DNA of 5,957 bases from Nanobdellota archaeon (GCA_018831025.1 JAHJRB010000065.1:1-5957), one strand, 5' to 3'. Positions 1 through 3,860 are shown, numbered from the stretch's first letter. Translations and numbers: made by a program. The notes: a model not told the origin generated them from the sequence alone.

Positions 1-12
1 ACTAATTTTTTA

Positions 13-42
13 GTGAAGCTTTTTAGTTCAAAAAGGTTCTTT
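13..42. repeat. Degenerate hairpin repeat, copy A
   Basis: This copy contains GTGAAG followed by GCTTTTTAGTTCAAAAAGG (18-36), an imperfect inverted repeat of T-run, short loop and A-run. Nearly the same core, GCTTTTAGTTCAAAGAGG, recurs at 696-713. Related hairpins lie at 721-747 and 1042-1067. On the minus strand it overlaps the stop codon of the possible small ORF at 23-154. Its function is unknown; it could be a mobile or regulatory intergenic repeat. Confidence 0.5.
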
Positions 43-154
43 CAAATGTGCTTGGTTTGATGAAAACAATTATTTTGAATTCTTTCCCCTTCATAGTTTT
101 AAAAAGCGGGTTTGAAAAGGAAGCATTCCTTTCTATGAATTCTTCCCATTGCAT
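23..154 (-). CDS. Possible small hypothetical protein (43 aa)
   Basis: This is a short open frame starting with ATG at 154 and ending with TAA at 23-25. It begins 38 bp downstream of the UPF0175 gene on the same strand, so it could be co-transcribed with it. The product is mildly basic with an EFKIIVFIK stretch. I do not recognise a family. UPF0175 genes are often followed by a PIN-domain toxin, but no PIN motif is visible here. The last codons lie in a dispersed repeat, so the frame could be a gene fragment truncated by repeat DNA, or chance. No clear Shine-Dalgarno is seen. The rest of bases 1-192 shows no other gene. Confidence 0.25.
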   Translation of the reverse strand: MQWEEFIERNASFSNPLFKTMKGKEFKIIVFIKPSTFERTFLN

Positions 155-192
155 GTAGTCTACAAATTAAAAAAAGAATGCAAGATAACAAA

Positions 193-633
193 CTAAAATA
201 ATTCTTCAGCATTTTTCATAGCCATCTTAGCATCATCTAAAGGTGAACTACTCCCAGCTTTCGCAAGGGGCTTCTTGCGACCATCTCCGAAGAGACCTTT
301 CGCACAACCTATTGCAGAACAGGAAAGCAAGATTGTGGGAACTGCTTTACACAAACCTAAGTTCCTTAGGCATCCTGTTAGATTTAGGGTGGAAAGAGAA
401 GTATATAAACCCTTCACTTTCATCTCCCATCTTACGAAAGGAGACTTCTCGCTTAAAAGAGTTAAATTCAATTTCACATTATGCTCCTCTAGCAAATCTA
501 AGAAATCACTCAAAGTCATTCCAGCCAACTTAGCTGCTAATCCCAAACTTATTCTTTTATTTTTATATAGATTTAATGCTTTCATTTTTTTGCCTTCTTC
601 TATTAAATGCCCTAAATCAATAGTTTCTTCCAT
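193..633 (-). CDS. UPF0175-family (antitoxin-like HTH) protein with an in-frame insertion
   Basis: The 146-aa product has two parts. Residues 13-58 match the UPF0175 pattern: KALNLYKNKRISLG, then AAKLAGM, then a helix around DFLDLLEEHNVKLNL, a small DNA-binding helix-turn-helix typical of antitoxins paired with PIN-type toxins. Residues 132-146 (LDDAKMAMKNAEELF) look like the normal UPF0175 C-terminus. Between them, residues 59-131 resemble nothing in the family and correspond to the GC-richer, hairpin-rich element at 243-461. Removing exactly those 73 codons gives a 73-aa protein of ordinary family length. The frame survives the insertion without a stop. A TATA-like GATAAATG at 659-666 lies about 29 bp upstream of ATG 633, consistent with a leaderless message. 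An internal Met17 is an alternative start. Whether the protein still folds and works is unknown. Confidence 0.72.
   Translation of the reverse strand: MEETIDLGHLIEEGKKMKALNLYKNKRISLGLAAKLAGMTLSDFLDLLEEHNVKLNLTLLSEKSPFVRWEMKVKGLYTSLSTLNLTGCLRNLGLCKAVPTILLSCSAIGCAKGLFGDGRKKPLAKAGSSSPLDDAKMAMKNAEELF
243..380 (-). ncRNA. Possible structured RNA from the insert (omega-RNA-like right end)
   Basis: A strong TATA box reads TTTATATA on the minus strand (plus 402-409), predicting a start near 380. From there the minus strand can fold compactly: a 7-bp helix pairs 373-379 with 318-324; inside it is a hairpin 356-361/365-370. Two crossing pairings, 350-354/333-337 and 343-348/324-329, could form a pseudoknot. 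Next come a UUCG-loop hairpin (284-287/292-295) and the 261-267/274-280 hairpin, ending at the TTCAC terminus. In IS200/IS605 elements the right end encodes the TnpB guide RNA (omega RNA), whose guide is copied from the flank just past the element. I infer that role only by analogy. The TATA box may instead be the old transposase promoter. Confidence 0.35.
402..409 (-). promoter_or_regulatory. TATA box inside the inserted element
   Basis: The minus strand reads TTTATATA, the best TATA box in the first 700 bases outside the tRNA promoter. It faces the hairpin-rich right part of the element and predicts a transcript start near 380, just at the 5' side of the 373-379/318-324 helix. It lies within the translated frame of the UPF0175 gene. 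Confidence 0.45.
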
Positions 634-636
634 GGA

Positions 637-747
637 CGCTTTTCTAAAGGGTTCTCTTGATAAATGTTTTTCTAAAAGACCCTTTTTCCACGAACGCTTT
701 TAGTTCAAAGAGGATTTTTTGGTGAAGGTTTTTTCTCAAAAGCTTCC
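637..747. repeat. Cluster of degenerate T-run/A-run hairpin repeats
   Basis: Between the UPF0175 start codon and the tRNA promoter there are four imperfect copies of a hairpin with a T-run, a short loop and an A-run. One starts at 637 (GCTTTTCTAAAGGGTTCTC), one at 659 (around TTTTTCTAAAAGACCC), one is at 696-713 (GCTTTTAGTTCAAAGAGG, close to copy A at 18-36), and one at 721-747 (GGTGAAGG..TTTT, loop, AAAAGCTTCC). The last is the best preserved and resembles the copy at 1042-1067. Apart from these and the promoters, 634-787 holds nothing I can identify. Confidence 0.5.
659..666 (-). promoter_or_regulatory. Probable promoter of the UPF0175 gene
   Basis: The minus-strand sequence CATTTATC is a weak TATA-like element centred about 29 bp upstream of ATG 633, the distance expected for a leaderless archaeal transcript. 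It lies in the hairpin-repeat cluster, so the repeat DNA may supply the promoter. Confidence 0.35.
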
Positions 748-753
748 AATAAA

Positions 754-762
754 TTTATAAAT
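754..762 (+). promoter_or_regulatory. TATA box of the tRNA-Pro gene
   Basis: TTTATAAAT is centred 30 bp upstream of the first tRNA base (788), the standard archaeal TATA-to-start spacing. It gives a predicted start a few bases before the mature 5' end. Confidence 0.75.
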
Positions 763-807
763 CAAATAAAGCTAAAAACTTTTACAAGGGGCTGTAGTGT
801 AACTTGG

Positions 808-837
808 ACTGCTCAAGGAAAATCTTAGCAGGAGTAA
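808..837 (+). other. tRNA-Pro intron 1, D loop (position 19/20), 30 nt
   Basis: A bulge-helix-bulge fold supports these ends. The central helix is ACTT (802-805) with GAGT (832-835): three Watson-Crick pairs and one U-G. The 3-nt bulges are GGA (806-808) and AAT (836-838). The inner helix is CTGCT (809-813) with AGCAG (827-831), continuing after a bulged C814 to AAGG/TCTT around an AAAA loop. Cutting after the second base of each bulge places the intron between G19 and base 20. The outer helix is weak (A801-T839 only). An alternative register (811-840) gives the same length but fits no such motif. Confidence 0.72.
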
Positions 838-878
838 TTTATCATCTCAGGTTTGGGACCTGAGGATCTCGGTTCAAA

Positions 879-906
879 TTTGAAGATTTTTTGTCTTCAA
901 TGAAAG
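879..906 (+). other. tRNA-Pro intron 2, T loop (position 59/60), 28 nt
   Basis: This is a textbook hBHBh motif. The outer helix is the T stem itself (868-872 with 908-912). The central 4-bp helix is TTCA (873-876) with TGAA (901-904). The 3-nt bulges are AAT (877-879) and AGT (905-907). The inner helix is TTGAAGA (880-886) with TCTTCAA (894-900), seven pairs around a T-rich loop. Cutting after the second base of each bulge leaves the consensus T loop TTCAAAT. Confidence 0.9.
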
Positions 907-920
907 TCCGGGCAGCCCCA

Positions 921-1068
921 AATTATTTTAAAACTAAGAAAACAAAAGGCTTTTAAATCCAAAATTACCCAAGTTTTTCATAGAAAAGACTCACCCAAGT
1001 AAAAAATTGCTTTTGATGAAACTTTCTCAAAGTTTCTTTTTGGTGAAGCTTTTTTCTAAAAAGGTTTA
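921..1068. other. Intergenic leader of the rpl37ae cluster
   Basis: This 148-bp spacer has no gene. It holds a possible TATA-like TTTTAAAT near 950-957, a direct repeat ACCCAAGT at 967-974 and 993-1000 (26 bp apart), and two degenerate hairpin repeats (from 1014 and at 1042-1067). The last ends one base before the rpl37ae start codon. If transcription starts after 950, the message would have a leader of roughly 85-95 nt, unlike the leaderless genes elsewhere in the window. Confidence 0.4.
1014..1067. repeat. Two hairpin-repeat copies before rpl37ae
   Basis: The first copy is TGAAACTTTC-TC-AAAGTTTC (from about 1017), a clean inverted repeat of AAACTTT and AAAGTTT. The second, 1042-1067, reads GGTGAAGCTTTTTT, loop CT, AAAAAGGTTT and matches the copy at 721-747. 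It contains the only Shine-Dalgarno-like bases (AAGG, 1061-1064) before ATG 1069, so the repeat may influence rpl37ae translation. Confidence 0.5.
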
Positions 1069-1275
1069 ATGGGAAAAGGACAAGGAACAACCGGACGTTT
1101 TGGAGTTAGATATGGCAGAACTACAAGGACGAAGTTAAAATTAATAGAAGCAAAGCAAAAAGCAACATATAAATGCCCTTTCTGCACTTATAAAAAAGTA
1201 AAGAGAGTCTCAGCTGGTATATGGTTTTGCTCTAAATGCAATAAAAAATTTGCAGGAAGAGCATACGAGATATAA
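1069..1275 (+). CDS. rpl37ae: Large-subunit ribosomal protein L37Ae (eL43)
   Basis: The product is a 68-aa zinc-ribbon protein of the large ribosomal subunit. The N-terminal region carries the family pattern TTGRFGVRYGRTTR and a basic helix through residue 31. The zinc ribbon is formed by C36-P-F-C39 and C54-S-K-C57, flanking the family motif KRVSAGIWFC. The end, KFAGRAYEI, corresponds to the usual KFAGGAYTP-like tail but is slightly altered. The rpo12 start codon follows after one base. The order L37Ae, RNA polymerase subunit P, prefoldin beta is common in archaea. The start is supported by the family N-terminus. Confidence 0.96.
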   Translation: MGKGQGTTGRFGVRYGRTTRTKLKLIEAKQKATYKCPFCTYKKVKRVSAGIWFCSKCNKKFAGRAYEI

Positions 1276-1276
1276 A

Positions 1277-1414
1277 ATGGTACAATATAAATGCATTCAA
1301 TGCAACAAAGTAATAAAACTAGAGTACATTAAAAGCAATATTAGATGTCCTTATTGTGGAAGTAAAATATTATTCAAGGCAAATGTAGTTTCCTCTACAT
1401 TCAAATCAAAATGA
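1277..1414 (+). CDS. rpo12: DNA-directed RNA polymerase subunit Rpo12 (subunit P)
   Basis: This 45-aa gene encodes the small zinc-binding subunit of archaeal RNA polymerase, homologous to eukaryotic Rpb12. The product starts MVQYKCIQC and has two CxxC knuckles, C6/C9 and C24/C27, the latter in the family motif IRCPYCGSKIL. Family members run about 45-50 aa, so it is full length. It begins one base after the rpl37ae stop. Its TGA stop overlaps the ATG of the prefoldin gene (ATGA at 1411-1414), implying translational coupling. The C-terminal tail after residue 34 is rich in serine and lysine and not conserved. Confidence 0.94.
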   Translation: MVQYKCIQCNKVIKLEYIKSNIRCPYCGSKILFKANVVSSTFKSK

Positions 1415-1728
1415 ATCAAGAAAAAATCCAAGAACTTCAATTTTTAGAGCAGGGAATGCAAAATTTATCGCATCAAAAACAAAGATTTGAAACAGAACTA
1501 GTAGAAATAGAAAATGCTTTAAATGAAGTATCAAAAACAAGCTCAAAACCATACAAAGTTGTTAATGGTGTTATGTTTGCTACTTCCCCAGAAGATTTAA
1601 AAAAAGAATTAAGTTCAAAAAAAGAAATTATAAGCATAAGAGTTAAAAATATAGATAAGCAAGAGCAAGAAATAAGGAAAAAAGCAGAATCTCTACAAAA
1701 AGAGGTACTTAAAGAACTTAAAAAGTAA
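1411..1728 (+). CDS. pfdB: Prefoldin subunit beta
   Basis: The 105-aa product is the beta subunit of the hexameric archaeal prefoldin (two alpha, four beta), a cytosolic chaperone that holds unfolded proteins and passes them to the thermosome. It has two heptad-rich helices (about 3-44 and 64-104) joined by a short beta-hairpin region with the family motif KPYKVVNGVMFATS (46-59). The length is slightly below the usual 110-125 aa, with a short charged C-terminal end. Translation is probably coupled to rpo12 through the 4-base overlap; no separate Shine-Dalgarno is visible. The TAA stop is followed by the UPF0147 gene. Confidence 0.95.
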   Translation: MNQEKIQELQFLEQGMQNLSHQKQRFETELVEIENALNEVSKTSSKPYKVVNGVMFATSPEDLKKELSSKKEIISIRVKNIDKQEQEIRKKAESLQKEVLKELKK

Positions 1729-1740
1729 TGCTATCTCTAA

Positions 1741-1744
1741 GAGG
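1741..1744 (+). promoter_or_regulatory. Shine-Dalgarno that sets the UPF0147 start
   Basis: GAGG sits 7 bases before ATG 1752. It favours this start over the upstream in-frame ATG at 1728, which overlaps the prefoldin stop and would add eight residues absent from the family. Confidence 0.6.
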
Positions 1745-1751
1745 AAATAAA

Positions 1752-1997
1752 ATGAGTGAAGATAATGAAATAATCATAGAATTTAAAAAAATATTAGACG
1801 ATGAATCTGTTCCTAAAAATATAAGAGCAAAAATAAGCGACATTATTTATACTCTAAATGGTAACGAAAACACAAAAGAATTTAAAACAAATAAAGTACT
1901 ACAGGAGTTAGATGAAATCTCAGAAGAGGCAAATGTTCCAGAACATACAAGAACCCAGATATGGTCTATTGTAAGCCTATTAGAGAGCACAAAATAA
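1752..1997 (+). CDS. UPF0147 family protein
   Basis: This 81-aa acidic, all-helical protein belongs to an archaeal family of unknown function. Family hallmarks seen are LDDESVPKNIRAKISD (about residues 16-30) and, near the C-terminus, LDEISEEANVPEHTRTQIW followed by IVSLLES. These are two similar helical segments, each with a V-P-x-(N/H)-(I/T)-R turn, so the protein looks like an internal duplication. I chose ATG 1752, giving MSEDNE, because of the Shine-Dalgarno at 1741-1744 and family length. It lies 23 bp after pfdB and probably ends the rpl37ae operon. No biochemical role can be assigned. Confidence 0.9.
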   Translation: MSEDNEIIIEFKKILDDESVPKNIRAKISDIIYTLNGNENTKEFKTNKVLQELDEISEEANVPEHTRTQIWSIVSLLESTK

Positions 1998-2016
1998 ACA
2001 TAATAGAATAGAAATC

Positions 2017-2026
2017 TTTATATAAA
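2017..2026 (+). promoter_or_regulatory. TATA box of sepF
   Basis: TTTATATAAA lies about 40 bp before the sepF start. A transcript starting about 25 bp downstream would have a short leader that contains the GGAGG Shine-Dalgarno (2050-2054), so sepF is probably expressed separately from the ribosomal cluster and is not leaderless. Confidence 0.7.
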
Positions 2027-2049
2027 ACTATCATAATAATGTTGTTATC

Positions 2050-2054
2050 GGAGG
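2050..2054 (+). promoter_or_regulatory. Shine-Dalgarno of sepF
   Basis: GGAGG is 9 bases upstream of ATG 2064. It is the strongest ribosome binding site in the window. Confidence 0.75.
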
Positions 2055-2063
2055 ATAAAAAAT

Positions 2064-2492
2064 ATGAAAAGCGCACTATCCAAATGGAAAGAAAAAATCT
2101 TAGGTATTCCAGATGATGAAGACCTAGAAAATCTATCAGAAGAAGACCAATACTTAGAGATTAATCCAGCAGAAACACACGATACAAAAGCGAAAATCCT
2201 CGTAAGACCTTTTATAATCAAAGAATTTCAAGATATTAAACCTGCTTTAGACTCTTTAAGAGAAGGCTACACAATAGCTTTAATTAATATAAAGCCCCTA
2301 AAAGAATCAGATATTGTAGAGTTAAAAAGGGCAGTTAACAAATTAAAGAAAACCTGCGATGCTATAGAAGGAGACATAGCTGGTTTTGGAGAGGACTGGT
2401 TAGTAGCAACTCCATCTTTTGCTCAAGTCCATAGACTTTCATCAGTTAAAGATACAAAAAACACAATAATTGATGAAGACAAAGATTTTTAA
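2064..2492 (+). CDS. sepF: SepF-like cell division protein (FtsZ membrane anchor)
   Basis: The 142-aa product has the archaeal SepF layout. An amphipathic N-terminal segment (1-14, MKSALSKWKEKILG) can serve as the membrane-targeting helix. An acidic linker follows (16-42). The SepF (DUF552) domain spans about 43-125, with KILVRPFIIKEFQDIKPALDSLREG and then IALINIKPLKE, VELKRAVNKLKKTCDAIEGDIAG and the final strand WLVATPSFAQV. In archaea with FtsZ, SepF is the membrane anchor of the division ring. A short acidic tail ends the protein. Its own TATA box and strong Shine-Dalgarno suggest separate control. The TAA stop overlaps the stop codon of the convergent gene at 2489 by three bases or so. 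No ftsZ gene is in the window. Confidence 0.92.
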   Translation: MKSALSKWKEKILGIPDDEDLENLSEEDQYLEINPAETHDTKAKILVRPFIIKEFQDIKPALDSLREGYTIALINIKPLKESDIVELKRAVNKLKKTCDAIEGDIAGFGEDWLVATPSFAQVHRLSSVKDTKNTIIDEDKDF

Positions 2493-2674
2493 TTTTTATA
2501 ATTTAAATATTCCTTCAAACTTACTTTTTTAGAACCTTCAAATTGACTATCCACTAAGACTTTTTGTTGTTTGCTCCATACCTCATCCTTATTATCTCTA
2601 ACAAATCTTGCCCAATATTCAATAAAATTCATTCTATCTTCCGTATTTGTTTTTCCAACTTTAAGTTTATTCAT
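2489..2674 (-). CDS. Small hypothetical partner of the nucleotidyltransferase
   Basis: The 61-aa product has a central helical segment, DRMNFIEYWARFVRDNKDEVWSKQQK followed by VLVDSQFEGSK. This pattern (aromatic-rich helix, W-S-x-x-Q, then (I/V)DSQ) resembles short proteins that I recall accompanying nucleotidyltransferase genes in archaea and bacteria, but no function is established. I chose ATG 2674 rather than the TTG at 2680. The ATG overlaps the end of the upstream nucleotidyltransferase by 8 bases, so the two are co-transcribed and probably translationally coupled. The overlap and size fit the second member of a toxin-antitoxin pair, which is inference. The stop is convergent with sepF. 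Confidence 0.75.
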   Translation of the reverse strand: MNKLKVGKTNTEDRMNFIEYWARFVRDNKDEVWSKQQKVLVDSQFEGSKKVSLKEYLNYKN

Positions 2675-3239
2675 CTTCAATCAGTTTTTTATAATACTTG
2701 ATTTTATTTAAATCAATATGTTCTTTAAACAATTCCTCTATATGTCTTGCATCTTCCAAATCTTTATTTGATTTTAAATAATATTTCTTAAAAGCGATTT
2801 GTCTCTCTAAAGAAGAAATAATAAGCTCTGCTTTTTTAGTAACTACCTTAATAGTATCTTCAAATATTTCTTTTTGTAAAGGTTTTTTTGCAAATTTAAT
2901 CTCAAAATTAGGAATAGTTCTATCTTTCAAAGCAAATCTCAATGCAGATCCTCTCTCAAGATATTCATAAGCCTCCTTTTCATCATCAGTATTTAAACAC
3001 CAATATCCATTTTTTAATAAATCCTTATACAAAATAAAAAAATTCCCTTCAGTTAATTCTTTAATAAATACGTCAACATCCTCAGTACCTCTGCTTCTTC
3101 CAAATAGGATAGCAACATATCCGCTTATAATAACATAGCGTGTATGTTTCTCTAAAATCTTTATAAAATCAATTACAAATTCGTCTAATTTATTCAAAAC
3201 CTTATCTAATTTTATAGTATTTTTATCAATAAACTTCAT
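2667..3239 (-). CDS. Nucleotidyltransferase-fold protein (AbiEii/MNT-like)
   Basis: The 190-aa protein has a nucleotidyltransferase signature at residues 36-58: VIISGYVAILFGRSRGTEDVDVFI. G40 begins the nucleotide-binding turn, and D54 and D56 form the metal-binding D-x-D pair. The classical G-S/G is G-Y here. A C-terminal helical part contains FKKYYLKSNKDLEDARHIEEL (150-170), like the K..KDl.D..hl motif of AbiEii/MNT-type enzymes that transfer nucleotides to tRNA or protein targets. The TATA box at 3262-3269 lies about 27 bp from ATG 3239, giving a leaderless message. With the overlapping small gene it could form a toxin-antitoxin or similar two-gene unit. The substrate cannot be told from sequence. 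Confidence 0.82.
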   Translation of the reverse strand: MKFIDKNTIKLDKVLNKLDEFVIDFIKILEKHTRYVIISGYVAILFGRSRGTEDVDVFIKELTEGNFFILYKDLLKNGYWCLNTDDEKEAYEYLERGSALRFALKDRTIPNFEIKFAKKPLQKEIFEDTIKVVTKKAELIISSLERQIAFKKYYLKSNKDLEDARHIEELFKEHIDLNKIKYYKKLIEDE

Positions 3240-3261
3240 AATATAAGCTAAGAACTAAAAA

Positions 3262-3269
3262 TTTATAAA
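3262..3269 (-). promoter_or_regulatory. TATA box of the nucleotidyltransferase unit
   Basis: The minus strand reads TTTATAAA, centred about 27 bp before ATG 3239, predicting a start at or next to the start codon. Confidence 0.72.
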
Positions 3270-3282
3270 CTCTGCGCACCCT

Positions 3283-3300
3283 TGTCGGATGTGTCGGATA
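3283..3300. promoter_or_regulatory. Tandem 9-bp repeat between divergent promoters (possible operator)
   Basis: TGTCGGATG and TGTCGGATA lie end to end, midway between the TATA boxes at 3262-3269 (minus) and 3314-3321 (plus). G+C-rich tandem boxes in so AT-rich a spacer, at one helical face spacing of 9 bp, could bind a regulator of either or both divergent genes. This is inference from position. Confidence 0.4.
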
Positions 3301-3313
3301 AGATTAAGTAAAA

Positions 3314-3321
3314 TTTATAAA
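3314..3321 (+). promoter_or_regulatory. TATA box of the ZPR1 gene
   Basis: TTTATAAA is centred about 27 bp before ATG 3345, the spacing for a leaderless transcript. It supports ATG 3345 over the upstream TTG at 3324. Confidence 0.72.
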
Positions 3322-3344
3322 ACTTGTTTATTTTTACAATAGCT

Positions 3345-3860
3345 ATGTCAGAATTAAAAGAACAAGAATGCCCTGCATGTAAAGAAAAAACTTTAACTTT
3401 AACAGAGCAAAGTTACAACATCCCGCATTTTGGAAGATGTTTTCTAATGTCTATGACATGCTCTAATTGTCATTACCATATTTCAGATGTAGAATCAGAA
3501 GAAACTAAACCGCCAATTAAAATAACTTTCACAATAGAGAATTCGAAAGATCTTAATGTAAAAGTAATAAAATCTTCTCAGGCAAGTATTAAAATTCCAC
3601 AATTACGTATGTCCTCAGAATCTGGACCAAGTTCAATAGGATTTATAACAAACATTGAAGGACTTTTAAAGAGATTTAAAAAAATAGTTGAAGGGCAAAG
3701 AGACAGTACAGAGGACCCTGCTATAAGAAAAAAAGCAAAAAATTTATTAAAAAAATTCTGGAAAGTTGAAACAGGAGATCTACAACTAAAGATAATTATA
3801 GAAGATCCAAGCGGCAATTCAATAATAATTTCAGAAAAAGCGAAAATTAAAAAACTATAA
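3345..3860 (+). CDS. ZPR1 zinc-finger domain protein
   Basis: The 171-aa product matches the archaeal single-module ZPR1 family. A four-cysteine zinc finger is formed by C9-PA-C12 and C39-SN-C42, with the family signature IPHFGRCFLMSMTC between and CHYHISDVE after it. The beta-rich ZPR1 domain follows, including VKVIKSSQASIKIPQLRM (73-90) and FITNIEGLLKRF (100-111), whose EGLL motif is characteristic. Eukaryotic ZPR1 is an elongation factor 1A folding chaperone; whether the archaeal protein does this is not known to me. Start chosen by the TATA spacing. Transcribed divergently from the nucleotidyltransferase; its stop overlaps the convergent regulator gene by 6 bases. Confidence 0.92.
   Translation: MSELKEQECPACKEKTLTLTEQSYNIPHFGRCFLMSMTCSNCHYHISDVESEETKPPIKITFTIENSKDLNVKVIKSSQASIKIPQLRMSSESGPSSIGFITNIEGLLKRFKKIVEGQRDSTEDPAIRKKAKNLLKKFWKVETGDLQLKIIIEDPSGNSIIISEKAKIKKL

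Larger units (their letters stand above)
243..461 (-). mobile_element. Non-autonomous IS200/IS605-like element (MITE) inserted in the UPF0175 gene
   Basis: The element is about 45% G+C (98 of the 220 bases 241-460) in a much more AT-rich setting, and full of hairpins. Read on the minus strand, the left part has a bulged hairpin at 435-451 (CGAAAG, loop GAGA, CTT-C-TCG on plus), like the imperfect palindromes bound by Y1 transposases. The right part has a 7-bp hairpin (261-267 with 274-280), then AAGAAGCCC (276-268) and GGGAGTAGTTCAC (255-243). This last pair recurs almost unchanged at 5855-5818, next to a probable tnpB end. No tnpA or tnpB is inside. Ends are inferred: cutting after TTTAA on the left and TTCAC on the right restores the host frame (ACT TTA GAT GAT). 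Ends shifted by a few bases (213-219 bp) are possible. Alternative reading: an unrelated in-frame palindromic element. Confidence 0.62.
788..920 (+). tRNA. tRNA-Pro (UGG) with two non-canonical introns
   Basis: The acceptor stem GGGGCTG (788-794) pairs with CAGCCCC (913-919), followed by discriminator A920; CCA is not encoded. The anticodon stem TCAGG/CCTGA (847-851/859-863) encloses loop TTTGGGA with anticodon TGG (854-856), decoding proline CCN codons. The T stem is CTCGG (868-872) with CCGGG (908-912). The D stem is 797-800 with 842-845, including the U13-U22 mismatch I recall from other archaeal tRNA-Pro. Two insertions interrupt the gene: 30 nt in the D loop and 28 nt in the T loop. Removing them gives a 75-nt tRNA from 788-807, 838-878 and 907-920. 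The usual 37/38 anticodon-loop site has no intron. Confidence 0.93.

Noticed and set aside
275..703. Long plus-strand open frame opposite the UPF0175 gene (and another at 243-533)
   Set aside because: The minus strand encodes recognisable UPF0175 sequence and has a suitably placed TATA-like site; the plus frames show no family resemblance and no promoter or Shine-Dalgarno.
811..840. Alternative register for the first tRNA intron
   Set aside because: It gives a plausible D loop but no bulge-helix-bulge fold, whereas 808-837 gives a 4-bp central helix with two 3-nt bulges and a 5-bp inner helix.
1013..1036. Box C-like TGATGA suggesting a C/D box sRNA (also near 59-64)
   Set aside because: No box D (CTGA) or C'/D' partner occurs at a suitable distance; the bases belong to the hairpin repeats.
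637..1067. CRISPR array
   Set aside because: The repeated hairpins are degenerate, irregularly spaced and not separated by uniform spacers; no cas genes are present.
1728..1751. Upstream ATG for the UPF0147 gene
   Set aside because: The extra MLSLRGNK residues are not family-like and the GAGG at 1741-1744 is placed for ATG 1752.
3578..3817. Minus-strand open frame inside the ZPR1 gene
   Set aside because: It is antisense to a well-supported ZPR1 domain, composition follows the reversed codons, and no promoter precedes it.
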